This document shows positions 1-8,158 of a DNA stretch of 11,008 nucleotides, one piece after another. Under the pieces are notes generated by a model. It searched no databases and had not been told where the DNA came from. It saw only the letters and a program-made list of their open reading frames with translations. Location of the stretch: assembly GCA_964597275.1 (NCBI GenBank), contig CAZQXS010000123.1, forward strand, positions 1 to 11,008. Reading direction: 5' to 3'. This DNA comes from UBA8110 sp964597275 (lineage in GTDB: Bacteria; SAR324; NAC60-12). A program made the position numbers and the translations under genes. How positions within the stretch are numbered: position 1 is the first letter of the stretch; each line of letters starts with the position of its first letter.

Positions 1-35
1 GCGGGGATCGGTCGGGGCTGTCGGGGTAGTGTCGG

Positions 36-64
36 GTAGGGGCAGGTTTGAAACCGGCCCCTAC
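36..64. repeat. 29-bp imperfect palindrome (GTAGGGGC-type repeat)
   Basis: GTAGGGGC at 36-43 is matched by its reverse complement GCCCCTAC at 57-64. Inside these, GGTTT (45-49) pairs with AAACC (51-55) around a single G, leaving one A/G mismatch pair. The result is a near-continuous 14-position stem with almost no loop. It lies in gene-free DNA. The look (GTAGGGGC arms, short inner palindrome) is that of dispersed intergenic palindromic repeats seen in many bacterial genomes. That it is repeated in this genome is an inference, as only one copy is in the window. Confidence 0.6.
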
Positions 65-267
65 GGGGTGGTGGATTGGGTGGGATGCTGGTTTCCGGAG
101 TGCGGTTGCTTGGCCGCGGATTGTGCGGATGGCCTTGGTTTCAGGGATCGGCCACGGGTAGGAGCAGGAAGCGGGAGGGCTTCCGGGATTTGTCAAGGGG
201 TGCAATATTCACGGAGGCCAACGGAAGTTGATCGTCGCTTCAGTCCAATAATCCCCCTCGCTTCCAC

Positions 268-352
268 CGTCATTCCCGCGCAGGCGGGAATCCAGCACAC
301 ACGGCCGTTTGCTCTGGATTCCGGGTCTGCGCTCTGCTCCGCCCGGAATGAC
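268..352. repeat. 85-bp dispersed repeat with nested inverted repeats (GTCATTCC...GGAATGAC)
   Basis: Four copies of an ATTCC core are arranged as nested palindromes. The outer ends are GTCATTCC (269-276) and GGAATGAC (345-352). The left hairpin is ATTCCCGC (272-279), loop GCAG, GCGGGAAT (284-291). The right hairpin is ATTCCGGG (318-325) with CCCGGAAT (342-349). The inner arms GGAATCCAG (287-295) and CTGGATTCC (314-322) also pair. This is the classic layout of REP/MITE-like intergenic elements with the GTCATTCCCGCG...GGGAATCCAG consensus, which are non-autonomous and carry no gene. Alternative pairings allow either two hairpins or one long cruciform. Confidence 0.8.
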
Positions 353-411
353 AGGCGGGAGGGCATCATTTACAACATGGCCACTGTCCTGAAATCTGGC
401 GAGGGCTGTTT

Positions 412-442
412 GTTGGGCACGGCCTGGTAGCCTTTGCCCAAC
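412..442 (-). terminator. candidate terminator hairpin downstream of ilvD
   Basis: A perfect 8-bp inverted repeat, GTTGGGCA (412-419) and TGCCCAAC (435-442), starts about 20 nt past the ilvD stop codon in the direction of ilvD transcription. The 15-nt loop contains a further short GGC/GCC pairing. There is no clear U-run after it on the minus strand, so it may be a weak or factor-assisted terminator rather than a classical intrinsic one. Confidence 0.4.
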
Positions 443-462
443 CTGCCCCTTGCTCCTGAGAG

Positions 463-2158
463 TCAATCCCCCAAATCCGTGACGGCTCCGACGGAGGCGG
501 GGCTGACGGTGCGGGCGTACTTGGACAGCACCCCACGGGTGTAGTTTGGCTCCGGGCGCTTCCACGCTTTTTTGCGCTGGGCGATTTCGGTTTTGGGAAG
601 CTCAAGTTCGAGCAGGTTGTTCTCGGCGTCAATCACGATGGGGTCGCCGTCCTGCACGATGGCGAGCAAGCCGCCTTCGTAGGCTTCCGGGGTGACGTGT
701 CCGATCACGAAGCCGTGACTGCCTCCGGAGAAGCGCCCGTCGGTGATGAGCGCCACCTCCTGTCCGAGGCCGCGTCCCATGATCGCGGAGGTGGGCGAGA
801 GCATCTCGCGCATTCCGGGACCCCCTTTCGGTCCCTCGTAGCGGATGACGATGACATCGCCCTTGACGACCGTGCCGTCGAGGATGCGCTTGAGCGCCTC
901 TTCCTCGGACTCGAAGACGCGGGCCGAGCCTTTGAAGTATTCGCCCTCCTTTCCGGAGATTTTCGCCACCGCGCCTTCGGGGGCGAGGTTGCCGCGCAGG
1001 ATGACGAGGTGCCCCTTTTCCTTGATCGGTTTCTTGAGCGGCATCACGATCTTCTGGTCGCGGGGGTAGGCTTTCACGCTCCGGAGGTTCTGCTTGAGCG
1101 TCTTGCCCGTGACGGTGAGGCAGTCGCCGTGCAGCAGTCCGGCGTTGAGCAGGGTTTTCATCAGGGGGGGCAGTCCGCCGATCTTGACGAAATCAATCAT
1201 CAGGTACTTGCCGCTCGGCTTGAGGTCGGCAATCAGCGGAACCTGCTGGCCGATGCGGTGGAAGTCGTCCAGCGTGAGCGGCACGGCGGCATCGTGCGCC
1301 ATTGCCATCAGGTGCAGCACCGCGTTCGTGGAGCCGCCGAGTGCCATCACCACCGTGATCGCGTTCTCGAAGGCTTCCTTGGTCATGATGTCGCGGGGGC
1401 AAAGGTTGTCGTGGACGAGCCGCATCACGGCTTCTCCGGCGGCCACGCAGTCCTTGGCCTTGTCCTTGGAGGTCGCGGCCATCCCGGAACTGTTGGGCAG
1501 GCTCATGCCCATCGCCTCAATCGCGGAGGCCATCGTGTTCGCGGTGTACATGCCCCCGCACGAGCCGGGGCCGGGGATCGAACAGGCTTCGATCTGCTCC
1601 AGTTCCTTTTGTGAAATACCGCCGCTGGCGCGTTTTCCGACCGCCTCGAAGATGGTCACGATGTCCGCCGGATTGCCCTTGTGGTCGCCCGGCAGGATGG
1701 TGCCGCCATAGACGAACACGGCGGGGCGGTTGAGCCGTCCGAGCGCCATCATGCAGCCCGGCATGTTCTTGTCGCACCCGCCGATGGCCACGACGCCGTC
1801 GTAGGCCTGACAGCCCACCACGGTTTCAATCGAATCCGCGATCACCTCGCGGGAGACCAGCGAGTACTTCATGCCCTCCGTGCCCATCGAGATGCCGTCC
1901 GAGATGGTGATCGTGTTGAACTCCATCGGCATGCCCTTGGACTTGCGCACCCCACGGGCCGTGTGGGCCGCCAACTCCTGAAGGTGCATGTTGCACGGGG
2001 TCACGTTGCCCCAGGTGGAGACCACCCCCACCTGCGACTTCTGGAAATCGCGCTTCTTGAACCCCAGCCCGTAGAGCATTCCCCGGCTGGCGGCGCGTTC
2101 GTTGGTTTCCGTGACCGTGGCCGAGTAGCGGCGGTGTCCGGTGGCTTGTGCTTGCTTC
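463..2158 (-). CDS. ilvD: dihydroxy-acid dehydratase IlvD (5' end lost in assembly gap)
   Basis: This is the IlvD/Edd-family enzyme that dehydrates 2,3-dihydroxy-isovalerate and 2,3-dihydroxy-3-methylvalerate to the 2-keto acids, the third step of valine and isoleucine synthesis, in the cytoplasm. The visible 564 residues include the family's iron-sulfur cysteine motifs: PCNMH (about 1998), GCDKNMPG (about 1760-1783) and GPGSCGGMYTANT (about 1540-1575). Also seen are MALGGSTNAVLH, KISGKEGEYFKG, GPKGGPGMREML and the C-terminal ITDGRFSGGSHGFVIGHV and TRGVLSKYA blocks. The family length is about 555-570 residues, and the conserved MLYGLGF block sits about 27 residues from the gap, so only a few N-terminal residues and the start codon are missing. 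The gene is a single minus-strand unit with a hairpin after its stop. It is divergent from the nucleotidase, with the shared promoter region in the gap. Confidence 0.97.
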
Positions 2159-2258
2159 NNNNNNNNNNNNNNNNNNNNNNNNNNNNNNNNNNNNNNNNNN
2201 NNNNNNNNNNNNNNNNNNNNNNNNNNNNNNNNNNNNNNNNNNNNNNNNNNNNNNNNNN
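2159..2258. other. assembly gap, 100 N
   Basis: A run of exactly 100 N, the usual placeholder for a scaffold gap of unknown or estimated size. It hides the ilvD start codon and most of the divergent promoter region between ilvD and the nucleotidase gene. Reading frames cannot be followed across it. Confidence 0.98.
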
Positions 2259-2284
2259 AAGGCACGATAGCAAAGGACGGGAAG

Positions 2285-3989
2285 ATGTCAACCCACGGTT
2301 GGGTTCTGGGTGTGCAGGCGGTGGTGGGGCTGCTCACTTTGGTGGTGGCGTGGGGGTGGGAAACTCCTGCTCCCGCCTCGCCGTGGGAGCCGTGGCATCC
2401 GCCCGGAGTCTCGGCGGGATTCCGCATTCAGGACCGGGTTCCGACGACCCCGGCGGAAGGGCGCAACGCCACCCTCGTGTTTGCCTTCACCTCGGACCTG
2501 CATGGACGAATCAGCAGCACCCGGCTGCTGCCGGAGCGCAAGCCTTCAGGACTGGCGCACCTTGGGTCCGTGCTGAGGGAACTGCGGAGCGAGCATCCGG
2601 GCTTGGTGCTGGTGGATGCAGGCGACACGATTCAGGGCGATCCTGCCAGTTTCTACTTCAGTCATGTTCGCCCGGATTCCGGGAAGTCCCTGCCCGTGAT
2701 CCACGCCATGAATCGGTTGGGCTACCATGCGGTGGTGCTGGGCAATCACGATTTCGAGCCGCCGGTCTCGGTGCTTCAGCAAGCGGTCGCGCAATCCGAA
2801 TTTCGGTGGTTGTCCGGCAATGTCCGGCTCCGGAAAAGCCACCGTCCGCTGCTGCCGCCGTACCTCGTGCTGGAGCGGCAGGGGGTGCGTGTGGGGATCG
2901 TCGGACTCACCACGCCGGGAGTGCCGCTCTGGATTGACCCGGAACGCATTGCAGGATTGGAGTTCGGCGATCTCGTGGACGCGGCACGACAGTGGGCAAC
3001 AATTCTCCGGGAACGCGAAAAGGTGGACCTGCTCATTGGGCTGTTTCACAGCGGAGACGACTTGCGGCACGACCACGACATCGCCCAACTGCGAAAACTC
3101 CCGCCGCCCAACGCCGCCGGACTTGTCGCCGATCATGTGGAGGGCTACGACCTGATCGTGTCCGGGCACGCCCACAAACTCCGCCCTCGCAAGCCCACCT
3201 CGCGGCTCACCCGTTTCCGCACCCCGCTGCTGTCTCCCGGCTCAAAGGCGGCAGGCGTGAGCGTTGCCCGCTTCACGCTGGAGGGCATGGCGGGACGCTG
3301 GCAGTTGCGAGACACGCATTTTGAATTTCGCAAGGCCGTCCCTGAACCGGATGAGGCTCTGCTATCTGAGCTGGATCCGCAGCTCGTGGAAGTGGAACAC
3401 TACTTGGCCGAACCAACCCAAGTTGCACTGCATGCGTTTCCTACCCGAAAGCAGCTCAATGCGTGTGGTTCCGCGCTTCAGCACAAGGCGGTGGGCCATG
3501 CTTTTAGAGCCGAGGCGATCACGTTGCTTCCCGCAAGCTGGTTTCGGGCGCGACTCCCGCAGGACGATCTCGGACGGCCCGTCACCCGCAAGCACCTCTT
3601 CGGCTGGATGCCCTACGACAACACGCTGGTGGAGGCCGAACTGTTCGGGAGGCAAGCGGCACAACTGCTGGAAATCCACCGTCGCCGCTTGTTGGGACGC
3701 CGCATCCGCTACAGCGGCTGGTTGGCTCCGGGAGGAATCCGGGTGACTTTGGAAGGGGAAGCCCTGCGGTTGACGCGGCCCGACAGGTCTCCAATCGCGG
3801 ACACCGCCCGCCTGCGGGTGTGGCTCACGAACTACCACGCCAATGGCGGCTCCGGACTCCGGGACCGCGCCTTGCTCCACCCTGCACAAATTCGACAGCG
3901 CACGGAAAGCTTTCTGCGGGACTTGGTGTTTGTGTGGCTCAAGGAACTGCCAGAGCCGCTCCCCGAAGCCTGCCGGGAGTGGCTGGCAG
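2285..3989 (+). CDS. exported 5'-nucleotidase / metallophosphoesterase family protein (3' end lost in gap)
   Basis: A UshA/CpdB-type enzyme that would hydrolyse nucleoside monophosphates, nucleotide sugars or cyclic nucleotides outside the cytoplasm; the exact substrate cannot be read from sequence. The ATG at 2285 has AAGGA about 10 nt upstream and opens a hydrophobic signal segment (about residues 6-25). The N-terminal dinuclear-metal domain shows all the usual ligands: SDLHG (D71, H73), GDTIQGDP (D114), GNHDFE (N154, H155, D156), H255 in FHSGDD, and SGHAH (H295, H297). The C-terminal substrate domain shows LFGWMPYDNTLVEAELFGRQ (about 437-456) and NYHANGGSGL (about 517-526), the 5_nucleotid_C hallmarks. 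The visible 568 residues run past that last motif, so little is missing. It lies directly upstream of an S13 carboxypeptidase gene and may share its operon, and is divergent from ilvD. A CpdB-like 2',3'-cyclic phosphodiesterase is the main alternative. Confidence 0.9.
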
Positions 3990-4089
3990 NNNNNNNNNNN
4001 NNNNNNNNNNNNNNNNNNNNNNNNNNNNNNNNNNNNNNNNNNNNNNNNNNNNNNNNNNNNNNNNNNNNNNNNNNNNNNNNNNNNNNNNN
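3990..4089. other. assembly gap, 100 N
   Basis: A second run of exactly 100 N. It hides the stop codon of the nucleotidase, the start and signal peptide of the carboxypeptidase, and the junction between them. Open frames reported across it depend on the arbitrary gap length and should be ignored. Confidence 0.98.
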
Positions 4090-5234
4090 CCGCTGGCCCG
4101 CTGGAAAAGCGGCTTCAGCGTTTGGTGCAGCACGGATGCGTGTGGGTGGCGGAAGGCACCCAGCCGGTGTACCAATACCCCAAGGGCTGCAACGATTTGC
4201 TGACCCCGGCCTCGTTGCTCAAGCTGGCGACGACCTCGCTGGCGATCCGCACGCTGGGGCTGGAGCATCGGTTCCAGACCGAGTTCTGGCGGACCAAGGA
4301 GGGTGGGCTGGGCCTCCGGGGCTTTGGGGATCCGCTGTTGATTTCAGAGGTATGGCCCGGCATCGCCCAAGCCCTTGCGGCACGACCGGAATTGCCCCGG
4401 AGCTTGACGGGGATCGTGTTCGACACCTCGGCCTTTGATCCGAAACTGCGGATTCCGGGAATCGAGAATTCGCTGAACCCTTACGATGCCCGCAACGGGG
4501 CGCTGGTCACGAACTTCAACACGGTTTATGTCCACGTTGCCAAAAACGGCACCGTGACCTCGGCAGAGCCGCAGACTCCGTTGGTGCCGCTTGCCGCCCA
4601 GCTTGCCCAAAAGCTCAAACCCGGCAAGCACCGCCTCAACCTCTCCCGACAGCCCAAGCACGTGCTGCCGTACTTTGCCGGACTCGTCCGCACCTTTCTG
4701 GAGCACGAGGGCTTCGCGTTTGCGTCCGAGCGGATTTCCGAGCGCAGGCTTGGCGCAGGAGACCGTCGCCTGTTCACTTTTCACAATCCGAGCACGCTGG
4801 CGGAACTTCTGCCTGGAATGTTGCTCTACTCGAACAACTTCACCACCAACCAACTGCTGCTTGCCTCGGGAACCGTCCGTTTCGGCTACCCCGCGACTTT
4901 GGAGCATGGGCTGGCGGCGTTGCGGCATCACCTGCACGAGGAATTGGGGATTCCCGAAACGGAGGTGATGGCAGTGGAAGGTTCCGGGATTTCCCGCAAG
5001 AACCGCCTCACGCCCTCTGCCGTGATCCGCTTGCTGGACGAACTGCGCCCGCATCAGGAGGTGCTGCCCTTGCTCAAGGAGGAACTTCCGGTGAAGACCG
5101 GAACGCTACGGGGCATCTACGGACTGGCGGGGTATCTTCCAAACGGACAGACCTTTGCGATCCTGCTCAACCAGCGCAAGAACACGCGGGAAGCCGTCCT
5201 CAGAGCGTTGCGCCGGGCCGGATTCGGGAAATGA
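4090..5234 (+). CDS. dacB: D-alanyl-D-alanine carboxypeptidase/endopeptidase, S13 (PBP4/DacB) family, N-terminus lost in gap
   Basis: A periplasmic low-molecular-mass penicillin-binding protein that removes terminal D-Ala from, or cuts cross-links in, peptidoglycan. The first complete codon after the gap is at 4092. All three serine-penicillin-recognition motifs are present in the 380 visible residues: SLLK (S41 and K44 of the visible part, in TPASLLKL), SNN (247-249, in LYSNNFTTNQLL) and KTG (335-337, in VKTGTLRG). The block EGSGISRKNRLTP between the last two is typical of S13. About 205 residues separate SxxK and SxN, which fits the large domain II insertion of this family, though slightly shorter than in E. 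coli DacB. Probably 20-50 residues including the signal peptide are hidden. The stop codon overlaps the glycosyltransferase start (ATGA), so the two are likely translationally coupled. Confidence 0.93.
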
Positions 5235-6265
5235 GCGCACCACAGGTTTCCATCCTCATGCCTGTGCGGAATGACGCCCGCACCCTGCCGGACTGCATGG
5301 AGAGCATCGTTGCGCAAACCCTGCCGGAGTGGGAACTCGTGGTGGTGGACGACGGCTCCACCGACGACAGCGCCGCCTTGCTGAAATCGTGGGCCAGCCG
5401 CGAGGCGCGAATCCGGATGTTCACGACGGGACCGCAAGGGATCGTCCCGGCACTCAACACGGGGCTGGCCGAATGCCGAGGGCGCTTCATTGCCCGCATG
5501 GACGCGGACGACCGCATGCGCCCGGCACGGTTGGAACGACAGGTGGCGTTTTGTGAGCAACATCCGGACTGCGGGATGATCGGTGCACAAGTCGCGGGTT
5601 TCACCGACGATGGGAGCATTTCCGACAGCACCCGCCGCTATCAGGATTGGAACAATGCGCTCGTCAGCCACGAGCAGATTCGCAACGATCTTTTCGTCGA
5701 ATCACCGATCATGCACCCGACCTTCTTCGGCCCGCGCCGCACCTTTGAACGGCTCGGCGGCTATCGGGTGCAGCCGTGGGCGGAGGACTACGACCTGCTG
5801 CTCCGGACGGCCAGCGCGGGGCTGCGCTTCGGCAAGGTTCCGGAGGTGTTGGTCGAAAAATACCACGCGCACGACCGCCTCTCGCATGTGGATCCGATCT
5901 ACAAACGCCCCGCGATGTTTCAGGCCAAAGTGCATTATCTGCTCGAATTCGGCTATCTTGAAGGACGGGACGGTGTGCTCGTCTGCGGGGCTGGGCCGTC
6001 GGGGCGCACCCTCGCGGAGCAGTTTCAGGCGCGAGGCGTTCCGGTACACGGCTTTCTCGACAACCGCCCCGGCCCGCCGGATCGCCGGCTCAAGGGCGCG
6101 CCCGCGTGGGGATTTGCAGAACTGCCCCCGCCGGAGTTTTGGGAACCCTATCGCCAATCGTTGATTTGTGTCGCGGTTGGCGATACTGTGGGACAACGGC
6201 AGCTCACGGCGCACCTTTCCGAAAATGGCTTCGTGGAACAGCACGATTTTGTGCGCGTGATCTGA
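5231..6265 (+). CDS. family 2 glycosyltransferase with C-terminal Rossmann-like domain
   Basis: The N-terminal ~240 residues are a GT-A fold, family GT2 transferase: SILMPVRND (8-16), VVDDGSTDDS (39-47) for nucleotide-sugar binding, RMDADD (89-94) as the metal-binding DxD, and WAEDYDLLLR (183-192) with the acidic pair of the catalytic base region. There is no signal peptide or membrane helix, so it acts in the cytoplasm or at the inner membrane face, probably on a lipid- or surface-linked glycan; donor and acceptor are unknown. Residues about 247-344 form a second domain with GVLVCGAGPSGRTLAEQF and VHGFLDNRPG, a GxGxxG nucleotide-binding look resembling the N-terminal domain of PglD-type sugar acyltransferases but without their hexapeptide repeats. 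The start ATG lies inside the stop of the carboxypeptidase gene (ATGA). A hairpin plus T9 tract follows. Confidence 0.9.
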   Translation: MSAPQVSILMPVRNDARTLPDCMESIVAQTLPEWELVVVDDGSTDDSAALLKSWASREARIRMFTTGPQGIVPALNTGLAECRGRFIARMDADDRMRPARLERQVAFCEQHPDCGMIGAQVAGFTDDGSISDSTRRYQDWNNALVSHEQIRNDLFVESPIMHPTFFGPRRTFERLGGYRVQPWAEDYDLLLRTASAGLRFGKVPEVLVEKYHAHDRLSHVDPIYKRPAMFQAKVHYLLEFGYLEGRDGVLVCGAGPSGRTLAEQFQARGVPVHGFLDNRPGPPDRRLKGAPAWGFAELPPPEFWEPYRQSLICVAVGDTVGQRQLTAHLSENGFVEQHDFVRVI

Positions 6266-6292
6266 TGCTGAAATGACACGCCGTTTTTTTTT
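6255..6292 (+). terminator. candidate intrinsic terminator after the glycosyltransferase
   Basis: GCGTG (6255-6259, overlapping the end of the gene) can pair with CACGC (6277-6281), and a run of nine T follows at 6284-6292. The stem is short (5 bp) with a 17-nt loop, but the T9 tract is the strongest in the window. It would end the nucleotidase-carboxypeptidase-glycosyltransferase transcript before the thioredoxin gene. Confidence 0.45.
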
Positions 6293-6304
6293 GATTGTAT
6301 TCGC

Positions 6305-6871
6305 ATGATTCGATTTGCCATCTTTCTGTTTGGACTGGTTTTCTTCACAGGCCTGAGCCACGCCCACGAAGGCCACCAGCATCCGGTGCCCCTCAGCGAG
6401 GAGGACCGCGCCTTGCTCAAGGAACACCACATTGAAGCCCCCCTCACCTTCATCGAGGCGCATGATTTTTCGGCAGCGCTCATGGACGGCTCTGAAATCT
6501 CGCTCGCGGATTATCAGGGCAAGGTGGTGGTCCTCAACTTCTGGGCGACGTGGTGCGCCCCATGCCTCAAGGAGATGCCGGACTTGGAGGAACTCTGGGC
6601 AGATTCTGATGGAAAGGTCGTGGTCTTGGCGATCTCGATGGGCGAAACGGATGAGAAAATCCGCAAGTTCCTCGAAAAACATCCGTTCCGTTTTCCCGTC
6701 ATCGCCGACACGGACATGAAGGTCGTGCAACTCTACGGCGTCAAGAACCTGCCGATCACCTACCTGATTGATCCGGACGGCGCGATCATTGGCCGCGCCC
6801 TTGGCCCCCGGAATTGGGCCAAGCCGGAACTGGTGGAATTTCTCAAATCCCGAACGGCCCGCAGCGGCTGA
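6305..6871 (+). CDS. exported TlpA/ResA-like thioredoxin-fold disulfide oxidoreductase
   Basis: A periplasmic thiol-disulfide oxidoreductase of the TlpA/ResA/AhpC-TSA superfamily, usually a reductant for cytochrome c or copper-protein maturation. Residues 1-20 are a clean signal peptide (hydrophobic 2-17, likely cleavage after SHA). The mature protein starts with the His-rich HEGHQH (21-26). The thioredoxin domain covers about 55-185: LADYQGKVVVLNFWATWCAPC with the WCAPC active site at 83-87, and NLPITYLID with the cis-proline at P150. The length of 188 is normal for the family. No good ribosome binding site precedes ATG 6305, but the signal peptide supports this start. The prolyl aminopeptidase begins 7 nt after its stop, so the two are probably cotranscribed. 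The specific partner is unknown. Confidence 0.92.
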   Translation: MIRFAIFLFGLVFFTGLSHAHEGHQHPVPLSEEDRALLKEHHIEAPLTFIEAHDFSAALMDGSEISLADYQGKVVVLNFWATWCAPCLKEMPDLEELWADSDGKVVVLAISMGETDEKIRKFLEKHPFRFPVIADTDMKVVQLYGVKNLPITYLIDPDGAIIGRALGPRNWAKPELVEFLKSRTARSG

Positions 6872-6878
6872 TCCCCGA

Positions 6879-7853
6879 ATGACAGAAAAGCCCATGCTTC
6901 CTGAACTGCTGAAACCCTACCCCTACCTCCAGCCCGACCAGACGGGGCACCTGCACGTGTCCGATCTGCACCAGATCTACTACGAAGTCTCCGGGAATCC
7001 CAATGGCAAGCCAGTGCTGGTGGTGCATGGCGGGCCGGGCGGCGGCTCGCAGCCGGAGTACCGCCGCTACTTCGACCCGTCGGTTTACTGCATTGTGCAG
7101 TTCGACCAGCGCGGTTGCGGGCAAAGCACCCCGCACGCCTCGCTGGAGGACAACACGACGTGGCACCTCGTGGCGGACATGGAGCGGCTACGGGAGTTTT
7201 TGAGGATCGAGCGCTGGATGGTGTTTGGCGGGTCGTGGGGCAGCACGCTTTCACTGGCCTACGCACAGACCCACCCGGAGCGCGTCAGCGAACTCGTCTT
7301 GCGCGGCATCTTTTTGTTGCGCCGCAAGGAACTGCTGTGGTTTTATCAGGAAGGGGCGAGCTTCATCTATCCCGACACCTGGGAGTCGTTCCTTGAGCCG
7401 ATCCCTCTGGAAGAGCGGGACGACTTGATGGCGGCGTACTACCGTCGGCTCACCTCGGACGACCGCATGGAGCAGTTGCGGGCCGCGCAGGCGTGGAGCA
7501 CCTGGGAGGCCAGCACGCTCTCGCTCTATCCCAATCCTCAGCGCGTCAACAACTTCGGCAACCCGGAATTCGCCCTCGCCTTCGCACGCATCGAGTGCCA
7601 CTACTTCATAAACGGAGGCTTCCTGGACCGCGACGGGCAACTGCTGGAAAACATCGGGCGCGTCCGAGAAATTCCGGGGGTGATCATCCAGGGCCGCTAC
7701 GACATCACCACGCCGATGCGCAGCGCGTGGGACTTGCACCGGGCGTGGCCGGAGGCGGAATTCCGACTCGTGGCGGATGCCGGACATGCGGCCTCGGAAC
7801 CGGGAATTATCCACGAGTTCATCCGCGCCACCCGGCGTTTCTCCCAGAGCTGA
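6879..7853 (+). CDS. pip: prolyl aminopeptidase (proline iminopeptidase), S33 alpha/beta hydrolase
   Basis: A serine peptidase that releases N-terminal proline from peptides, normally cytoplasmic and used in peptide recycling. The 324 residues match the usual length of about 310-320. Motifs: HGGPGGG oxyanion loop (50-56), DQRGCGQS (76-83), nucleophile elbow GGSWGST with S119, catalytic D275 in QGRYD, and catalytic H303 in ADAGHAA. ENIGRVREIPGVIIQGRYD is characteristic of Pip rather than of other alpha/beta hydrolases. Of two possible starts, ATG 6879 lies 7 nt after the thioredoxin stop, and ATG 6894 would give 319 residues beginning MLPELLKPYPYL. Neither has a strong ribosome binding site, so the start is uncertain by five codons. 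A bulged hairpin follows the stop. Confidence 0.93.
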   Translation: MTEKPMLPELLKPYPYLQPDQTGHLHVSDLHQIYYEVSGNPNGKPVLVVHGGPGGGSQPEYRRYFDPSVYCIVQFDQRGCGQSTPHASLEDNTTWHLVADMERLREFLRIERWMVFGGSWGSTLSLAYAQTHPERVSELVLRGIFLLRRKELLWFYQEGASFIYPDTWESFLEPIPLEERDDLMAAYYRRLTSDDRMEQLRAAQAWSTWEASTLSLYPNPQRVNNFGNPEFALAFARIECHYFINGGFLDRDGQLLENIGRVREIPGVIIQGRYDITTPMRSAWDLHRAWPEAEFRLVADAGHAASEPGIIHEFIRATRRFSQS

Positions 7854-7857
7854 CCGC

Positions 7858-7878
7858 GCTTTTCGGTTTTCCGAAAGC
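7858..7878 (+). terminator. candidate hairpin terminator after pip
   Basis: Starting 4 nt after the pip stop, GCTTTTCGG (7858-7866) pairs with CCGAAAGC (7871-7878) through eight base pairs with one bulged T and a TTTT loop. No T-run follows, so it may only stabilise the 3' end. Confidence 0.4.
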
Positions 7879-7947
7879 TATGGACCTGAGACAGGAACAC
7901 TTGAAGTTTTTGAGGAAACCTGCCAAAATTCTGGGTTAAGTAAGTCC

Positions 7948-7963
7948 GCCTGAAATTTCAGGC
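7948..7963. promoter_or_regulatory. 16-bp perfect palindrome, possible operator
   Basis: GCCTGAAATTTCAGGC is its own reverse complement over all 16 positions. It lies 94 bp past the pip stop and about 240 bp before the SpeD-like gene. A site of this symmetry and size suits a dimeric regulator, but no regulator gene is in the window and no promoter could be placed next to it. Confidence 0.35.
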
Positions 7964-8158
7964 CATGACAGGTGAACCGCCCGGATGGGACAAGAATTCC
8001 CTGCGAATTCGGGTTCTCCTGAAACCCACCCAAACGAGGAGTATGGGTACAGACGTTAGCCGTATCGGCGCAGCGCAAGCCTTGGGGTTTGTTGCTGCGG
8101 AACACTGGAGCCGTCCTCTGTCCCACTCCTGAGCGCCCCAAACGCGGCGTTCCACAGC

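Larger units (their letters stand above)
1..462. other. gene-free region with palindromic repeats
   Basis: No convincing gene is seen on either strand. The open frames here are short, have no recognisable domain and run straight through palindromic repeats; the phrase PAQAGIQ in one frame is the well-known translation artefact of the GTCATTCCCGCG-type repeat. The first 40 bases are a G-rich run of TCGGGG/TCGGGT units. The region holds two palindromic elements (36-64 and 268-352) and an ilvD-side terminator candidate (412-442). Confidence 0.7.

Noticed and set aside
29..430. 133-codon open frame on the plus strand
   Set aside because: No domain or gene-like composition; it runs through two palindromic repeats and contains the PAQAGIQ artefact of the dispersed repeat.
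1..462. Possible CRISPR array from the repeated palindromes
   Set aside because: The repeats are not evenly spaced direct repeats and no spacers or cas genes are present; they are dispersed palindromic elements.
697..1614. 305-codon plus-strand frame opposite ilvD
   Set aside because: It is the antisense shadow of a clear ilvD reading frame in GC-rich DNA, rich in His/Arg/Gly with no family resemblance.
1681..2937. Plus-strand frame running from opposite ilvD across gap 1
   Set aside because: It crosses the 100 N gap and overlaps both ilvD and the nucleotidase in the wrong frame.
2546..3175. 209-codon minus-strand frame opposite the nucleotidase
   Set aside because: Antisense to the conserved metal-binding motifs of the nucleotidase, with no recognisable domain of its own.
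5702..6895. 397-codon minus-strand frame opposite the glycosyltransferase and thioredoxin genes
   Set aside because: Long, but it spans two well-supported plus-strand genes and their intergenic T-run, with no domain; a GC-rich shadow.
7880..7939. 19-codon ATG frame after pip
   Set aside because: No ribosome binding site, overlaps nothing conserved, and cannot be told from chance.
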